NCBI RefSeq assembly: GCF_021555175.1
Contig: NZ_JAKGRW010000017.1
Span: 1 to 32,800, forward strand
DNA: 32,800 nt
Direction of reading: 5' to 3'
Source: Nocardioides alcanivorans
GTDB lineage: Bacteria > Actinomycetota > Actinomycetes > Propionibacteriales > Nocardioidaceae
Position numbers and translations under genes: made by a program. Below the pieces are notes generated by a model. The model made no database searches. It was given only the letters and a program-made list of their open reading frames with translations, and was not told the DNA's origin. Shown piece after piece: positions 8,645-16,472 of this stretch (position 1 is its first letter; each line of letters starts with the position of its first letter).

Positions 8645-8828
8645 GGTGATGACTCCGATCGTTGCTCGGGTTGACTTGCGTTGCGTTCAGGTTAGTCACG
8701 AAACGCCCTCGGGAGGCGTCTTGACCGGCTGCTGGCACGCAATTTCGACATACTCGGGGTAGTTCTTGCCCACCCCGTGGCGGAAGAAACCCTCGCCCCT
8801 GACCCAGCCCGGATCGAACGGTCGGCGT

Positions 8829-9839
8829 TCAGCGGTGCCCGCGCAGCAACACGGAGCTGATCGCGGTGGTGTTGCGCGGGTCGGACCCGGGCTTGCTGAC
8901 CCTGAGGAGTCGCAACGTGATCGTCTGCGTGGTCGTCGCGGCCACCTGCATCACCTGCAGGTCAGTGGTCCTGCGCAACTCCTGGACAGCGCTCGTGCCG
9001 TCGTCGAAGGTCCACTCGGCGCGCAACACCTTGCGGTTGCTGACATACCAGTCACGACGCCCGGCACCTTGCCCGTCGACCTTCGCGTAGCCGTTGATCA
9101 TCCCGATCTCGCGGATGGTCACCGGCTCGTCGAAGGTGAAGGTGATGGTGGCGCCCGTGGCGTCGCCATCGATGCGATAGGCCGTGGTCGGGTCGTTGTC
9201 CAGCATGTTGGTGGCGGGGTAGCGAACCTGGGTGCCGTCCACCGACTGGCCCGGCTGCGTCGGCCTCGGTCCGGTGACCTGGGCCTCGGAGGCGAGGTCG
9301 ACGGGGTCGCCGTCGGGCGACGGAGACGTCGACTCACTCGGCGACAGGCTCTCGCTCGGGCTGGCGGAGCTCTCGGGATCGGTCGGGGAGACCTGGCCCG
9401 ACGGATCGCCCCCGGAGGCATCGGTGTCGTCGTCGCGACTCAGTGCCCAGGCCGCGCCGCCGAGGCCGAGCAGCAGCACCAGCGTCAGGAGAACCCACGG
9501 CCAGGGCGAACGCTTGCGTTGCTGGTCGGGTGGAACCTGCCCGGTGGGAGGAACGGTGGGATAGGGGTGCGGGTGGGCCGACGGCGTCTCAGCGGGGGCG
9601 GCGTACGGCTGCGGGGTGCCGGCGGTCGGGGGTGGCTGCTGGGCTGCCGGGTCGGTCGGATCGGCATACAGGGGGAAGCGCGGACCGGTGGCAGCATCGG
9701 GCTGTACACGAGGGAGGCGCACCTGGGTGGAATCGACGTCCGGTGGCGCCGTGTCGCCGGTTTCAGGGATGGGTTGACCGCAGTTCGTGCAGAAGCGGCC
9801 GAATCCGAGTTGCGCGCCGCAGTTCGTGCAGAAGCTCAT
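8829..9839 (-). CDS. Zinc-ribbon single-pass membrane protein with discoidin-like (NADase-type glycan-binding) domain
   Basis: The 336-residue product has a zinc ribbon (MSFCTNCG with Cys 4, 7, 17, 20), a Pro-rich linker, one membrane span at about residues 113-134 (WVLLTLVLLLGLGGAAWAL), a Ser/Pro/Asp-rich extracellular stalk, and a C-terminal beta-rich domain of about 140 residues. That domain has features of F5/8-type or NADase-type glycan-binding modules: ATNMLDNDPTTAYR, then FDEPVTIREIGMINGY, then DWYVSNRKVLRAEW. The likely topology is zinc ribbon inside and the binding domain outside. ATG 9839 has an AGAGGG site upstream; a GTG at 9842 would add one residue. It lies 185 bp upstream of the QP-rich membrane protein on the same strand. 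Ligand unknown. Copy at 13275-14285. Confidence 0.82.
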   Translation of the reverse strand: MSFCTNCGAQLGFGRFCTNCGQPIPETGDTAPPDVDSTQVRLPRVQPDAATGPRFPLYADPTDPAAQQPPPTAGTPQPYAAPAETPSAHPHPYPTVPPTGQVPPDQQRKRSPWPWVLLTLVLLLGLGGAAWALSRDDDTDASGGDPSGQVSPTDPESSASPSESLSPSESTSPSPDGDPVDLASEAQVTGPRPTQPGQSVDGTQVRYPATNMLDNDPTTAYRIDGDATGATITFTFDEPVTIREIGMINGYAKVDGQGAGRRDWYVSNRKVLRAEWTFDDGTSAVQELRRTTDLQVMQVAATTTQTITLRLLRVSKPGSDPRNTTAISSVLLRGHR

Positions 9840-9937
9840 CACTCATCCCTCTGGTGGCTCGCAGTGCCCACCCCGCCGGGGAGATTACCCGACCTGTGGC
9901 AGCAAGTGCTCGGGATGCTCGACGAGAAGGGCTCCCA

Positions 9938-10980
9938 TCAGCGGGTGACGTCGTGCACGGACACCCGGCCCACGGCACGGGGGAGCTGGCGAACGGCCTG
10001 CGCCAGGGCACGCAACTCGGTGCCGAGCACGGCCTGCGGGCCGTCGCAGAGAGCGACCTCGGGATTGGGGTGCACGTCGACCAGGAGGCCGTCGGCGCCC
10101 ACGGCGATCGCGGCGCGGGAGAGCGGTACGACGAGATCCTTGCGGCCCGCGGCGTGTGAGGGGTCCACCACGATCGGAAGGTGGCTGGCGGCCTGCACGA
10201 CCGGGACGGCGGAGATGTCGAGGGTGTTGCGGGTGGAGGGCTCGAAGGTGCGGATGCCGCGTTCGCACAAGACGATGTCGAGGTTGCCGCGCTGGGCGAT
10301 GTATTCGGCCGCCATCAGCCACTCCTCGACAGTCGATGACATGCCGCGCTTGAGGAGTACCGGCTTCCCGGACTCGCCGACTGCCTGGAGGAGGCCGAAG
10401 TTGGCCATGTTGCGCGTGCCGATCTGCAGCATGTCGGCGTAGTCGACCAGCACGTCGACGTCGCGGGCATCGGCGATCTCGGTGACGATCGGCATGCCGG
10501 TGGTCTCGCGGACCTGGGCAAGGATCTCGAGGCCGGACCGGCCGAGGCCTTGGAAGGCGTAGGGGAGGTGCGGGGCTTGTAGGCGCCACCGCGCAGGATC
10601 GAGGCACCGGCGGACTGGGCCATCCGGGCCGCTTCGACGGTCTGCTCGGCGGACTCCACCGCGCAGGGCCCGGCAATGAACGTGAAGGAGTCGGGGCCGA
10701 TCGGCACCTGCCGACCCTCGGGCCCCACCCAGACGGTGGACCGCTGCGGGTGGTGCTGACGGCTGACCAGCTTGTAGGGGTCCGAGATGCGGTGCACGTC
10801 GGCCACTCCACGCAGGGTGCGCAGGTTGAGGTGGTGGAACGACTCGATGTCGCCGACCAGGCCGATGATGGTGCGCACCAGCCCCTTGCTCACGAACGCC
10901 TCGCCGCCGACACCCTCGACCCGGGAGACGACCTGCGCGACGTCCTCGTCGGTGGCTCCGGGGGACATGACGACGACCAT
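9938..10980 (-). pseudogene. aroF: Class I-beta DAHP synthase, frameshifted copy
   Basis: This is the mirror copy of the intact gene at 12133-13176 with one base lost in a G run (four Gs at 10562-10565; five in the partner). The shift falls at about codon 140, in the KPRTSPYAFQG segment, so the N-terminal 138 residues and the C-terminal 200 lie in different frames. As the lesion is a single homopolymer base in a copy otherwise identical to an intact gene, a sequencing error is more likely than a true pseudogene. Confidence 0.93.
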
Positions 10981-11131
10981 GGGTCGAGCCTATCGGTGAT
11001 CCGAACTCCGAGACCTGGGCTCCCACCATCCGGAATCCTTGGCCGGGACCTCACCTTCGCACCGTCGAGACGACAAGTTCTCTCGGCGCCGGACGACAGA
11101 TTCTCGGTACGCCGCAGGGCGAGCGGGCGCT

Positions 11132-11692
11132 TCACCCCGCGGTGGCGTGTGCCTCGGCCCTCAGTTGCTTGAGCAGGGTCAGGTCGGCATTGCCGGGCTC
11201 TCGTGAACCAGGGGTCTCGAGCACGAACGGCACCCCCTCGGTGGCTGGGTGGGCGAAGAGCTCGCGGAAGGCATCGGCACCGATGTGACCGGCGCCGATG
11301 TTCTCGTGGCGGTCGAGGTTGGCGCCGCGTACGTCCTTGGAGTCGTTGGCGTGGATCAGCCGGAGCCGGCCGGGGCCGGCCACCTCGAGGATCCGGTCGA
11401 CCGCGCGGGTGCCGCCGCCTGCCTCGTCGAGCGGTTCACCGGCGGCGAAGACATGGCACGTGTCGAGGCAGATGCCGACCTTGGGGTGGTGCTCGAGCGC
11501 CTCGAGGTAGGCCGCGAGATCGTCGATGCCGGCGCACAGCGAGCGGCCCTGCCCGGCGGTCGGCTCGATGAGCAGCCACGGCACCGACTCGTCGTCACCG
11601 AGTGCCTCGAGCACCGGCACCAATCCGGAGCTGACCTGCCCCATGGCTTGGGCGAGTTTCGCGGGCCCACCTTGGGGATCGACGTACGAGTG
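11132..11692 (-). pseudogene. nfo: Endonuclease IV (nfo), 5'-truncated at the palindrome junction
   Basis: About 186 C-terminal residues of an apurinic/apyrimidinic endonuclease IV are present, a zinc-dependent base-excision repair enzyme of about 280 residues. Visible metal-site motifs are the Glu of IEPTAGQG, Asp and His of LDTCHVF, His of RLIHANDS, Asp and His of LDRHENIG, and Glu of VLETPGS. The N-terminal third, with two further His ligands, is missing because the sequence switches to the inverted copy at about 11694. An open frame continues to 11815 in the right arm, but those added residues are antisense to nfo and not genuine. It lies 151 bp upstream of aroF on the same strand. Confidence 0.9.
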
Positions 11693-11694
11693 AA
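11419..11694. other. Unique 276-bp spacer at the palindrome centre (internal nfo sequence)
   Basis: This is the only part of the first 23 kb present once. On the minus strand it encodes an internal part of endonuclease IV, running from about the HSYVDPQGG region through the conserved TAGQG and LDTCHVF motifs. It reads in frame into the left arm. On the other side it stops abruptly against the inverted copy: an in-frame TGA at 11691-11693 lies just before the right-arm nfo fragment. Confidence 0.9.
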
Positions 11695-11981
11695 GCGGCG
11701 GCACCCGCGCGGTCGACCGGATCCTCGAGGTGGCCGGCCCCGGCCGGCTCCGGCTGATCCACGCCAACGACTCCAAGGACGTACGCGGCGCCAACCTCGA
11801 CCGCCACGAGAACATCGGCGCCGGTCACATCGGTGCCGATGCCTTCCGCGAGCTCTTCGCCCACCCAGCCACCGAGGGGGTGCCGTTCGTGCTCGAGACC
11901 CCTGGTTCACGAGAGCCCGGCAATGCCGACCTGACCCTGCTCAAGCAACTGAGGGCCGAGGCACACGCCACCGCGGGGTGA
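11694..11981 (+). pseudogene. nfo: Endonuclease IV (nfo), C-terminal fragment in the right arm
   Basis: Ninety-five residues remain, starting in the GGTRAVDRILEVAG region and keeping RLIHANDS, LDRHENIG and VLETPGS. An in-frame TGA at 11691-11693 stands directly before it, and no plausible start lies upstream in the spacer. It is identical to the end of the minus-strand copy. It cannot encode a working enzyme; if the palindrome were real, this locus would have no functional nfo. Confidence 0.9.
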
Positions 11982-12120
11982 AGCGCCCGCTCGCCCTGCG
12001 GCGTACCGAGAATCTGTCGTCCGGCGCCGAGAGAACTTGTCGTCTCGACGGTGCGAAGGTGAGGTCCCGGCCAAGGATTCCGGATGGTGGGAGCCCAGGT
12101 CTCGGAGTTCGGATCACCGA

Positions 12121-12126
12121 TAGGCT
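12121..12126 (+). promoter_or_regulatory. Probable -10 element of a leaderless aroF transcript
   Basis: TAGGCT fits the actinobacterial TAnnnT -10 pattern and is followed by exactly six bases before the aroF ATG at 12133, with no Shine-Dalgarno sequence. Transcription would start at or next to the ATG. No clear -35 is visible. The same hexamer and spacing occur before the DUF1028 gene at 25640. The left-arm copy is at 10987-10992. Confidence 0.55.
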
Positions 12127-12132
12127 CGACCC

Positions 12133-13176
12133 ATGGTCGTCGTCATGTCCCCCGGAGCCACCGACGAGGACGTCGCGCAGGTCGTCTCCCGGGTCGAGGG
12201 TGTCGGCGGCGAGGCGTTCGTGAGCAAGGGGCTGGTGCGCACCATCATCGGCCTGGTCGGCGACATCGAGTCGTTCCACCACCTCAACCTGCGCACCCTG
12301 CGTGGAGTGGCCGACGTGCACCGCATCTCGGACCCCTACAAGCTGGTCAGCCGTCAGCACCACCCGCAGCGGTCCACCGTCTGGGTGGGGCCCGAGGGTC
12401 GGCAGGTGCCGATCGGCCCCGACTCCTTCACGTTCATTGCCGGGCCCTGCGCGGTGGAGTCCGCCGAGCAGACCGTCGAAGCGGCCCGGATGGCCCAGTC
12501 CGCCGGTGCCTCGATCCTGCGCGGTGGCGCCTACAAGCCCCGCACCTCCCCCTACGCCTTCCAAGGCCTCGGCCGGTCCGGCCTCGAGATCCTTGCCCAG
12601 GTCCGCGAGACCACCGGCATGCCGATCGTCACCGAGATCGCCGATGCCCGCGACGTCGACGTGCTGGTCGACTACGCCGACATGCTGCAGATCGGCACGC
12701 GCAACATGGCCAACTTCGGCCTCCTCCAGGCAGTCGGCGAGTCCGGGAAGCCGGTACTCCTCAAGCGCGGCATGTCATCGACTGTCGAGGAGTGGCTGAT
12801 GGCGGCCGAATACATCGCCCAGCGCGGCAACCTCGACATCGTCTTGTGCGAACGCGGCATCCGCACCTTCGAGCCCTCCACCCGCAACACCCTCGACATC
12901 TCCGCCGTCCCGGTCGTGCAGGCCGCCAGCCACCTTCCGATCGTGGTGGACCCCTCACACGCCGCGGGCCGCAAGGATCTCGTCGTACCGCTCTCCCGCG
13001 CCGCGATCGCCGTGGGCGCCGACGGCCTCCTGGTCGACGTGCACCCCAATCCCGAGGTCGCTCTCTGCGACGGCCCGCAGGCCGTGCTCGGCACCGAGTT
13101 GCGTGCCCTGGCGCAGGCCGTTCGCCAGCTCCCCCGTGCCGTGGGCCGGGTGTCCGTGCACGACGTCACCCGCTGA
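12133..13176 (+). CDS. aroF: Class I-beta DAHP synthase (intact copy)
   Basis: It condenses phosphoenolpyruvate and erythrose 4-phosphate to 3-deoxy-D-arabino-heptulosonate 7-phosphate, the first shikimate step. The 347-residue product has an N-terminal ferredoxin-like regulatory domain (about residues 1-70) and a TIM-barrel domain with FIAGPCAVES (metal-ligand Cys about 106), GGAYKPRTSP (substrate-binding Lys about 135), QIGTRNM, KRGMSSTVEEW, CERGIRTFE and VVDPSHAAGRKD. This matches the Thermotoga-like I-beta group, in which the N-terminal domain mediates feedback inhibition. ATG 12133 is preceded by a leaderless-type promoter; a second ATG lies at 12145. A class II DAHP synthase is encoded about 9.4 kb away in this arm, so the organism has two unrelated first-step enzymes. 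The symbol aroF is by family analogy. Confidence 0.95.
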   Translation: MVVVMSPGATDEDVAQVVSRVEGVGGEAFVSKGLVRTIIGLVGDIESFHHLNLRTLRGVADVHRISDPYKLVSRQHHPQRSTVWVGPEGRQVPIGPDSFTFIAGPCAVESAEQTVEAARMAQSAGASILRGGAYKPRTSPYAFQGLGRSGLEILAQVRETTGMPIVTEIADARDVDVLVDYADMLQIGTRNMANFGLLQAVGESGKPVLLKRGMSSTVEEWLMAAEYIAQRGNLDIVLCERGIRTFEPSTRNTLDISAVPVVQAASHLPIVVDPSHAAGRKDLVVPLSRAAIAVGADGLLVDVHPNPEVALCDGPQAVLGTELRALAQAVRQLPRAVGRVSVHDVTR

Positions 13177-13274
13177 TGGGAGCCCTTCTCGTCGAGCATC
13201 CCGAGCACTTGCTGCCACAGGTCGGGTAATCTCCCCGGCGGGGTGGGCACTGCGAGCCACCAGAGGGATGAGTG

Positions 13275-14285
13275 ATGAGCTTCTGCACGAACTGCGGCGC
13301 GCAACTCGGATTCGGCCGCTTCTGCACGAACTGCGGTCAACCCATCCCTGAAACCGGCGACACGGCGCCACCGGACGTCGATTCCACCCAGGTGCGCCTC
13401 CCTCGTGTACAGCCCGATGCTGCCACCGGTCCGCGCTTCCCCCTGTATGCCGATCCGACCGACCCGGCAGCCCAGCAGCCACCCCCGACCGCCGGCACCC
13501 CGCAGCCGTACGCCGCCCCCGCTGAGACGCCGTCGGCCCACCCGCACCCCTATCCCACCGTTCCTCCCACCGGGCAGGTTCCACCCGACCAGCAACGCAA
13601 GCGTTCGCCCTGGCCGTGGGTTCTCCTGACGCTGGTGCTGCTGCTCGGCCTCGGCGGCGCGGCCTGGGCACTGAGTCGCGACGACGACACCGATGCCTCC
13701 GGGGGCGATCCGTCGGGCCAGGTCTCCCCGACCGATCCCGAGAGCTCCGCCAGCCCGAGCGAGAGCCTGTCGCCGAGTGAGTCGACGTCTCCGTCGCCCG
13801 ACGGCGACCCCGTCGACCTCGCCTCCGAGGCCCAGGTCACCGGACCGAGGCCGACGCAGCCGGGCCAGTCGGTGGACGGCACCCAGGTTCGCTACCCCGC
13901 CACCAACATGCTGGACAACGACCCGACCACGGCCTATCGCATCGATGGCGACGCCACGGGCGCCACCATCACCTTCACCTTCGACGAGCCGGTGACCATC
14001 CGCGAGATCGGGATGATCAACGGCTACGCGAAGGTCGACGGGCAAGGTGCCGGGCGTCGTGACTGGTATGTCAGCAACCGCAAGGTGTTGCGCGCCGAGT
14101 GGACCTTCGACGACGGCACGAGCGCTGTCCAGGAGTTGCGCAGGACCACTGACCTGCAGGTGATGCAGGTGGCCGCGACGACCACGCAGACGATCACGTT
14201 GCGACTCCTCAGGGTCAGCAAGCCCGGGTCCGACCCGCGCAACACCACCGCGATCAGCTCCGTGTTGCTGCGCGGGCACCGCTGA
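13275..14285 (+). CDS. Zinc-ribbon single-pass protein with discoidin-like domain (second copy)
   Basis: Its translation is identical to 8829-9839, where the annotation is given. ATG 13275 follows an AGAGGGATGAG ribosome-binding region. In this arm it lies 98 bp downstream of the intact aroF and 184 bp upstream of the QP-rich membrane protein, all on the plus strand. Confidence 0.82.
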   Translation: MSFCTNCGAQLGFGRFCTNCGQPIPETGDTAPPDVDSTQVRLPRVQPDAATGPRFPLYADPTDPAAQQPPPTAGTPQPYAAPAETPSAHPHPYPTVPPTGQVPPDQQRKRSPWPWVLLTLVLLLGLGGAAWALSRDDDTDASGGDPSGQVSPTDPESSASPSESLSPSESTSPSPDGDPVDLASEAQVTGPRPTQPGQSVDGTQVRYPATNMLDNDPTTAYRIDGDATGATITFTFDEPVTIREIGMINGYAKVDGQGAGRRDWYVSNRKVLRAEWTFDDGTSAVQELRRTTDLQVMQVAATTTQTITLRLLRVSKPGSDPRNTTAISSVLLRGHR

Positions 14286-14469
14286 ACGCCGACCGTTCGA
14301 TCCGGGCTGGGTCAGGGGCGAGGGTTTCTTCCGCCACGGGGTGGGCAAGAACTACCCCGAGTATGTCGAAATTGCGTGCCAGCAGCCGGTCAAGACGCCT
14401 CCCGAGGGCGTTTCGTGACTAACCTGAACGCAACGCAAGTCAACCCGAGCAACGATCGGAGTCATCACC

Positions 14470-16284
14470 ATGACCCCCTGCCCGCATTGCGGAGCGGCCA
14501 CCACCCCCGGTGCCCCCTTCTGCGGCACCTGTGGCCGCCCCCTGGCCCCGGCCAGCACGCCTGACCCCAACGTCACGCAGGTGCGACCGGCCGTGCAGCC
14601 CAACCAGCCGGGTGACGCCGCAGCGCAGGCGCCCTACGGCCAGCAGCCCCCACAGCAGCCCGCGCAGCCGCAGGAACCCCAGCAGCAGTGGAGCCAGCAA
14701 CCCCCGCAACAGCCCCAGCAGCAGTGGGGTCAACAGCCTCCCCAGGGGCAGCAGCAGTGGGGCCAGCAGGGGCAGCAGCAGTACGGCGCCCCGCAGCAGC
14801 AGTGGGCGCAGCAGCCCGGTGGCAAGTCCGGCTTCGACTTCACCAAGCTGCTGGTCGGCAACTGGATCGGCATGGGCATCGTTGCCCTGTCGGCGCTCGG
14901 CGTGGCCTTCGTCTTCGCCCTGCTCTTCGCGTTCACGACTGCGGAGGACCTCTCGGTCGGCTCGGCGATCTGGACCACTCTCGCCCAGACGGCAGCTGCG
15001 TTCGGTGCCAACACGGTCATCGACCTGGGTGACGACGCCAGCGTCAGCATCGGTCAGTACCCGCTGCTCGCGACGTTCGTCTCGCTCGGCGTCGCCGGCT
15101 ACCTGTTCCGGCGTACGACCGCGGGCTACCGCGACATCAAGGAAGGCCTGCTGGACGCCGTCCGTGCCGGTCTGATCCTGAGCGTTCTCGTCTTCGTCAT
15201 CTCGCTCATCGTCTCCATCGCCTCGCCCGACATCGAGGGTTACCTCAACCTCAGTGGTGACTCGATGGACAGCTTCGGAGTCGCGGTGCTCGACGGCGAG
15301 ACCAAGGTCTCGATCGCCGGGGCGATCTTCCTGCCGTTCCTGCTCATGGTCTTCGTGCTGGGCCTGCTCTCGCTCACTCGCCGCGACTGGATGGGCGAGA
15401 AGCTCGCCAAGGTCCACGGCTTCATCGCCGTGCCACTCAGCGCCCTCGGCGTCCTGGTCGCAGGCCTCGTCGTGCTCGGTCTGGTCTACCTGGTCTTCCA
15501 GATCATCGGCAACGACGACGCTCGTGGCTTCGCCGAGATCATGCGCGCCCTGGCCGCGCTGCCTGCCATGGGTCTCTTCCTGGTCACCCTCGGCGTGTTC
15601 GGTCAGATGGGCAGCAAGTCCAAGACCAAGGGCGGCGGCGACTCCGACTCCGACACCGACTGGGAGCGCCTCCCCGACTTCACCGACGACAACGGCGCGA
15701 TCTTCTGGGCCGCGCCGGTCTTCGCACTCGCACTCGCTGCGGGTGTGCTCTGGTACATCAACATGAAGACCCCGGACAAGACGAAGCTGCTCCGCAACTT
15801 CGGCATCTACCTGGCCTCGCTCCTGGTCTTCTTCCCGCTCCTGGTGCGTCTCTCCAACATGCACCTCAAGCAGGAGCAGGAATACAACGGCGACGACTAC
15901 AAGACGTCGATCACCCAGGGCGCCGAGGGCTTCCAGGCGATGCTCTTCTTCATCCTCTTCTCGGCTGTCATCGGCCTGATCATCGCGTTCGTCTCCGGTG
16001 CGCTGGACTTCAACGAGGTGAAGGCGAAGGCTCAGCAGTTCCAGGGCCAGCAGGGCCAGCCCGGTCAGCAGCAGTGGGGCCAGCAGCCTCCGCAGCAGGG
16101 CCAGTGGGGTCAGCAGCCCGGACAGCCCGGACAGCAGCAGTACGGCGCTCCGCAGCAGCCGGGTCAGCAGCAGTGGGGGCAGCAGCCTCCGCAGCAGCCA
16201 GGTCAGCAGCAGTGGGGCCAGCAGCCCCCGCAGCAGCCCGGTGACTCCGGCCAGTGGGGTCAGCAGCCGCCGCCCCAGCAGTGA
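14470..16284 (+). CDS. Zinc-ribbon membrane protein with Gln/Pro-rich repeats (second copy)
   Basis: Its 604-residue translation is identical to 6830-8644, including the repeat number in both low-complexity regions (DNA 14635-14814 and 16036-16281). See that entry for domains. It is followed by the 20-bp hairpin at 16304-16347. Confidence 0.87.
   Translation: MTPCPHCGAATTPGAPFCGTCGRPLAPASTPDPNVTQVRPAVQPNQPGDAAAQAPYGQQPPQQPAQPQEPQQQWSQQPPQQPQQQWGQQPPQGQQQWGQQGQQQYGAPQQQWAQQPGGKSGFDFTKLLVGNWIGMGIVALSALGVAFVFALLFAFTTAEDLSVGSAIWTTLAQTAAAFGANTVIDLGDDASVSIGQYPLLATFVSLGVAGYLFRRTTAGYRDIKEGLLDAVRAGLILSVLVFVISLIVSIASPDIEGYLNLSGDSMDSFGVAVLDGETKVSIAGAIFLPFLLMVFVLGLLSLTRRDWMGEKLAKVHGFIAVPLSALGVLVAGLVVLGLVYLVFQIIGNDDARGFAEIMRALAALPAMGLFLVTLGVFGQMGSKSKTKGGGDSDSDTDWERLPDFTDDNGAIFWAAPVFALALAAGVLWYINMKTPDKTKLLRNFGIYLASLLVFFPLLVRLSNMHLKQEQEYNGDDYKTSITQGAEGFQAMLFFILFSAVIGLIIAFVSGALDFNEVKAKAQQFQGQQGQPGQQQWGQQPPQQGQWGQQPGQPGQQQYGAPQQPGQQQWGQQPPQQPGQQQWGQQPPQQPGDSGQWGQQPPPQQ
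16036..16281 (+). repeat. CAG/CCG-rich repeat encoding the C-terminal Gln/Pro tail (second copy)
   Basis: This is the mirror of 6833-7078, with the same unit number and the same translation. Confidence 0.75.
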
Positions 16285-16303
16285 CCTGACGTCACACTGA
16301 ACC

Positions 16304-16347
16304 ACGCAGAGACGCCCCGGAGCTGGTGCTCCGGGGCGTCTCTGCGT
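16304..16347 (+). terminator. Perfect 20-bp hairpin terminator (second copy)
   Basis: This is the mirror of 6767-6810: a 20-bp perfect stem with a 4-nt loop, 19 bp after the stop codon at 16284 and about 125 bp before the next gene on the same strand. Confidence 0.8.
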
Positions 16348-16472
16348 CCTCACTGCCGCACGGGAACGCCCGGTACGAACACGATTTGCCCTCCACGTGT
16401 CGGTGGGCGGCACTAGCATTCCGTCCACACGATCGCGTTGACAGGCGTCGGTCGCAGTCCGAGGAGTGACAG

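Larger units (their letters stand above)
1..11418 (+). repeat. Left arm of giant inverted duplication (>=11.4 kb)
   Basis: This whole stretch reappears in reverse complement at 11695-23113. Every gene here has a mirror partner with the same translation, and paired coordinates sum to 23114 (bases 1 to about 10561) or 23113 (inner part). The change of sum marks the only difference found: one G fewer in the run at 10562-10565. The arm reaches the first base of the window, so its true outer end is unknown. Identity was judged from identical protein translations and constant coordinate sums, not from a base-by-base alignment. Confidence 0.97.

Noticed and set aside
6686..8674. A long plus-strand leucine-rich frame
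   Set aside because: It is antisense to the CAG-rich Gln/Pro repeats (CTG reads as Leu). The minus strand has the zinc ribbon, membrane spans and ribosome-binding site.
11132..11815. A continuous 227-codon minus-strand frame across the palindrome centre
   Set aside because: Only the part from about 11692 down is nfo. The first about 40 codons are antisense sequence of the right arm, so the frame is a fusion created by the junction.
14635..14820. Possible CRISPR-like regular repeats
   Set aside because: The units are in frame, irregular, without spacers, and encode a Gln/Pro-rich linker.
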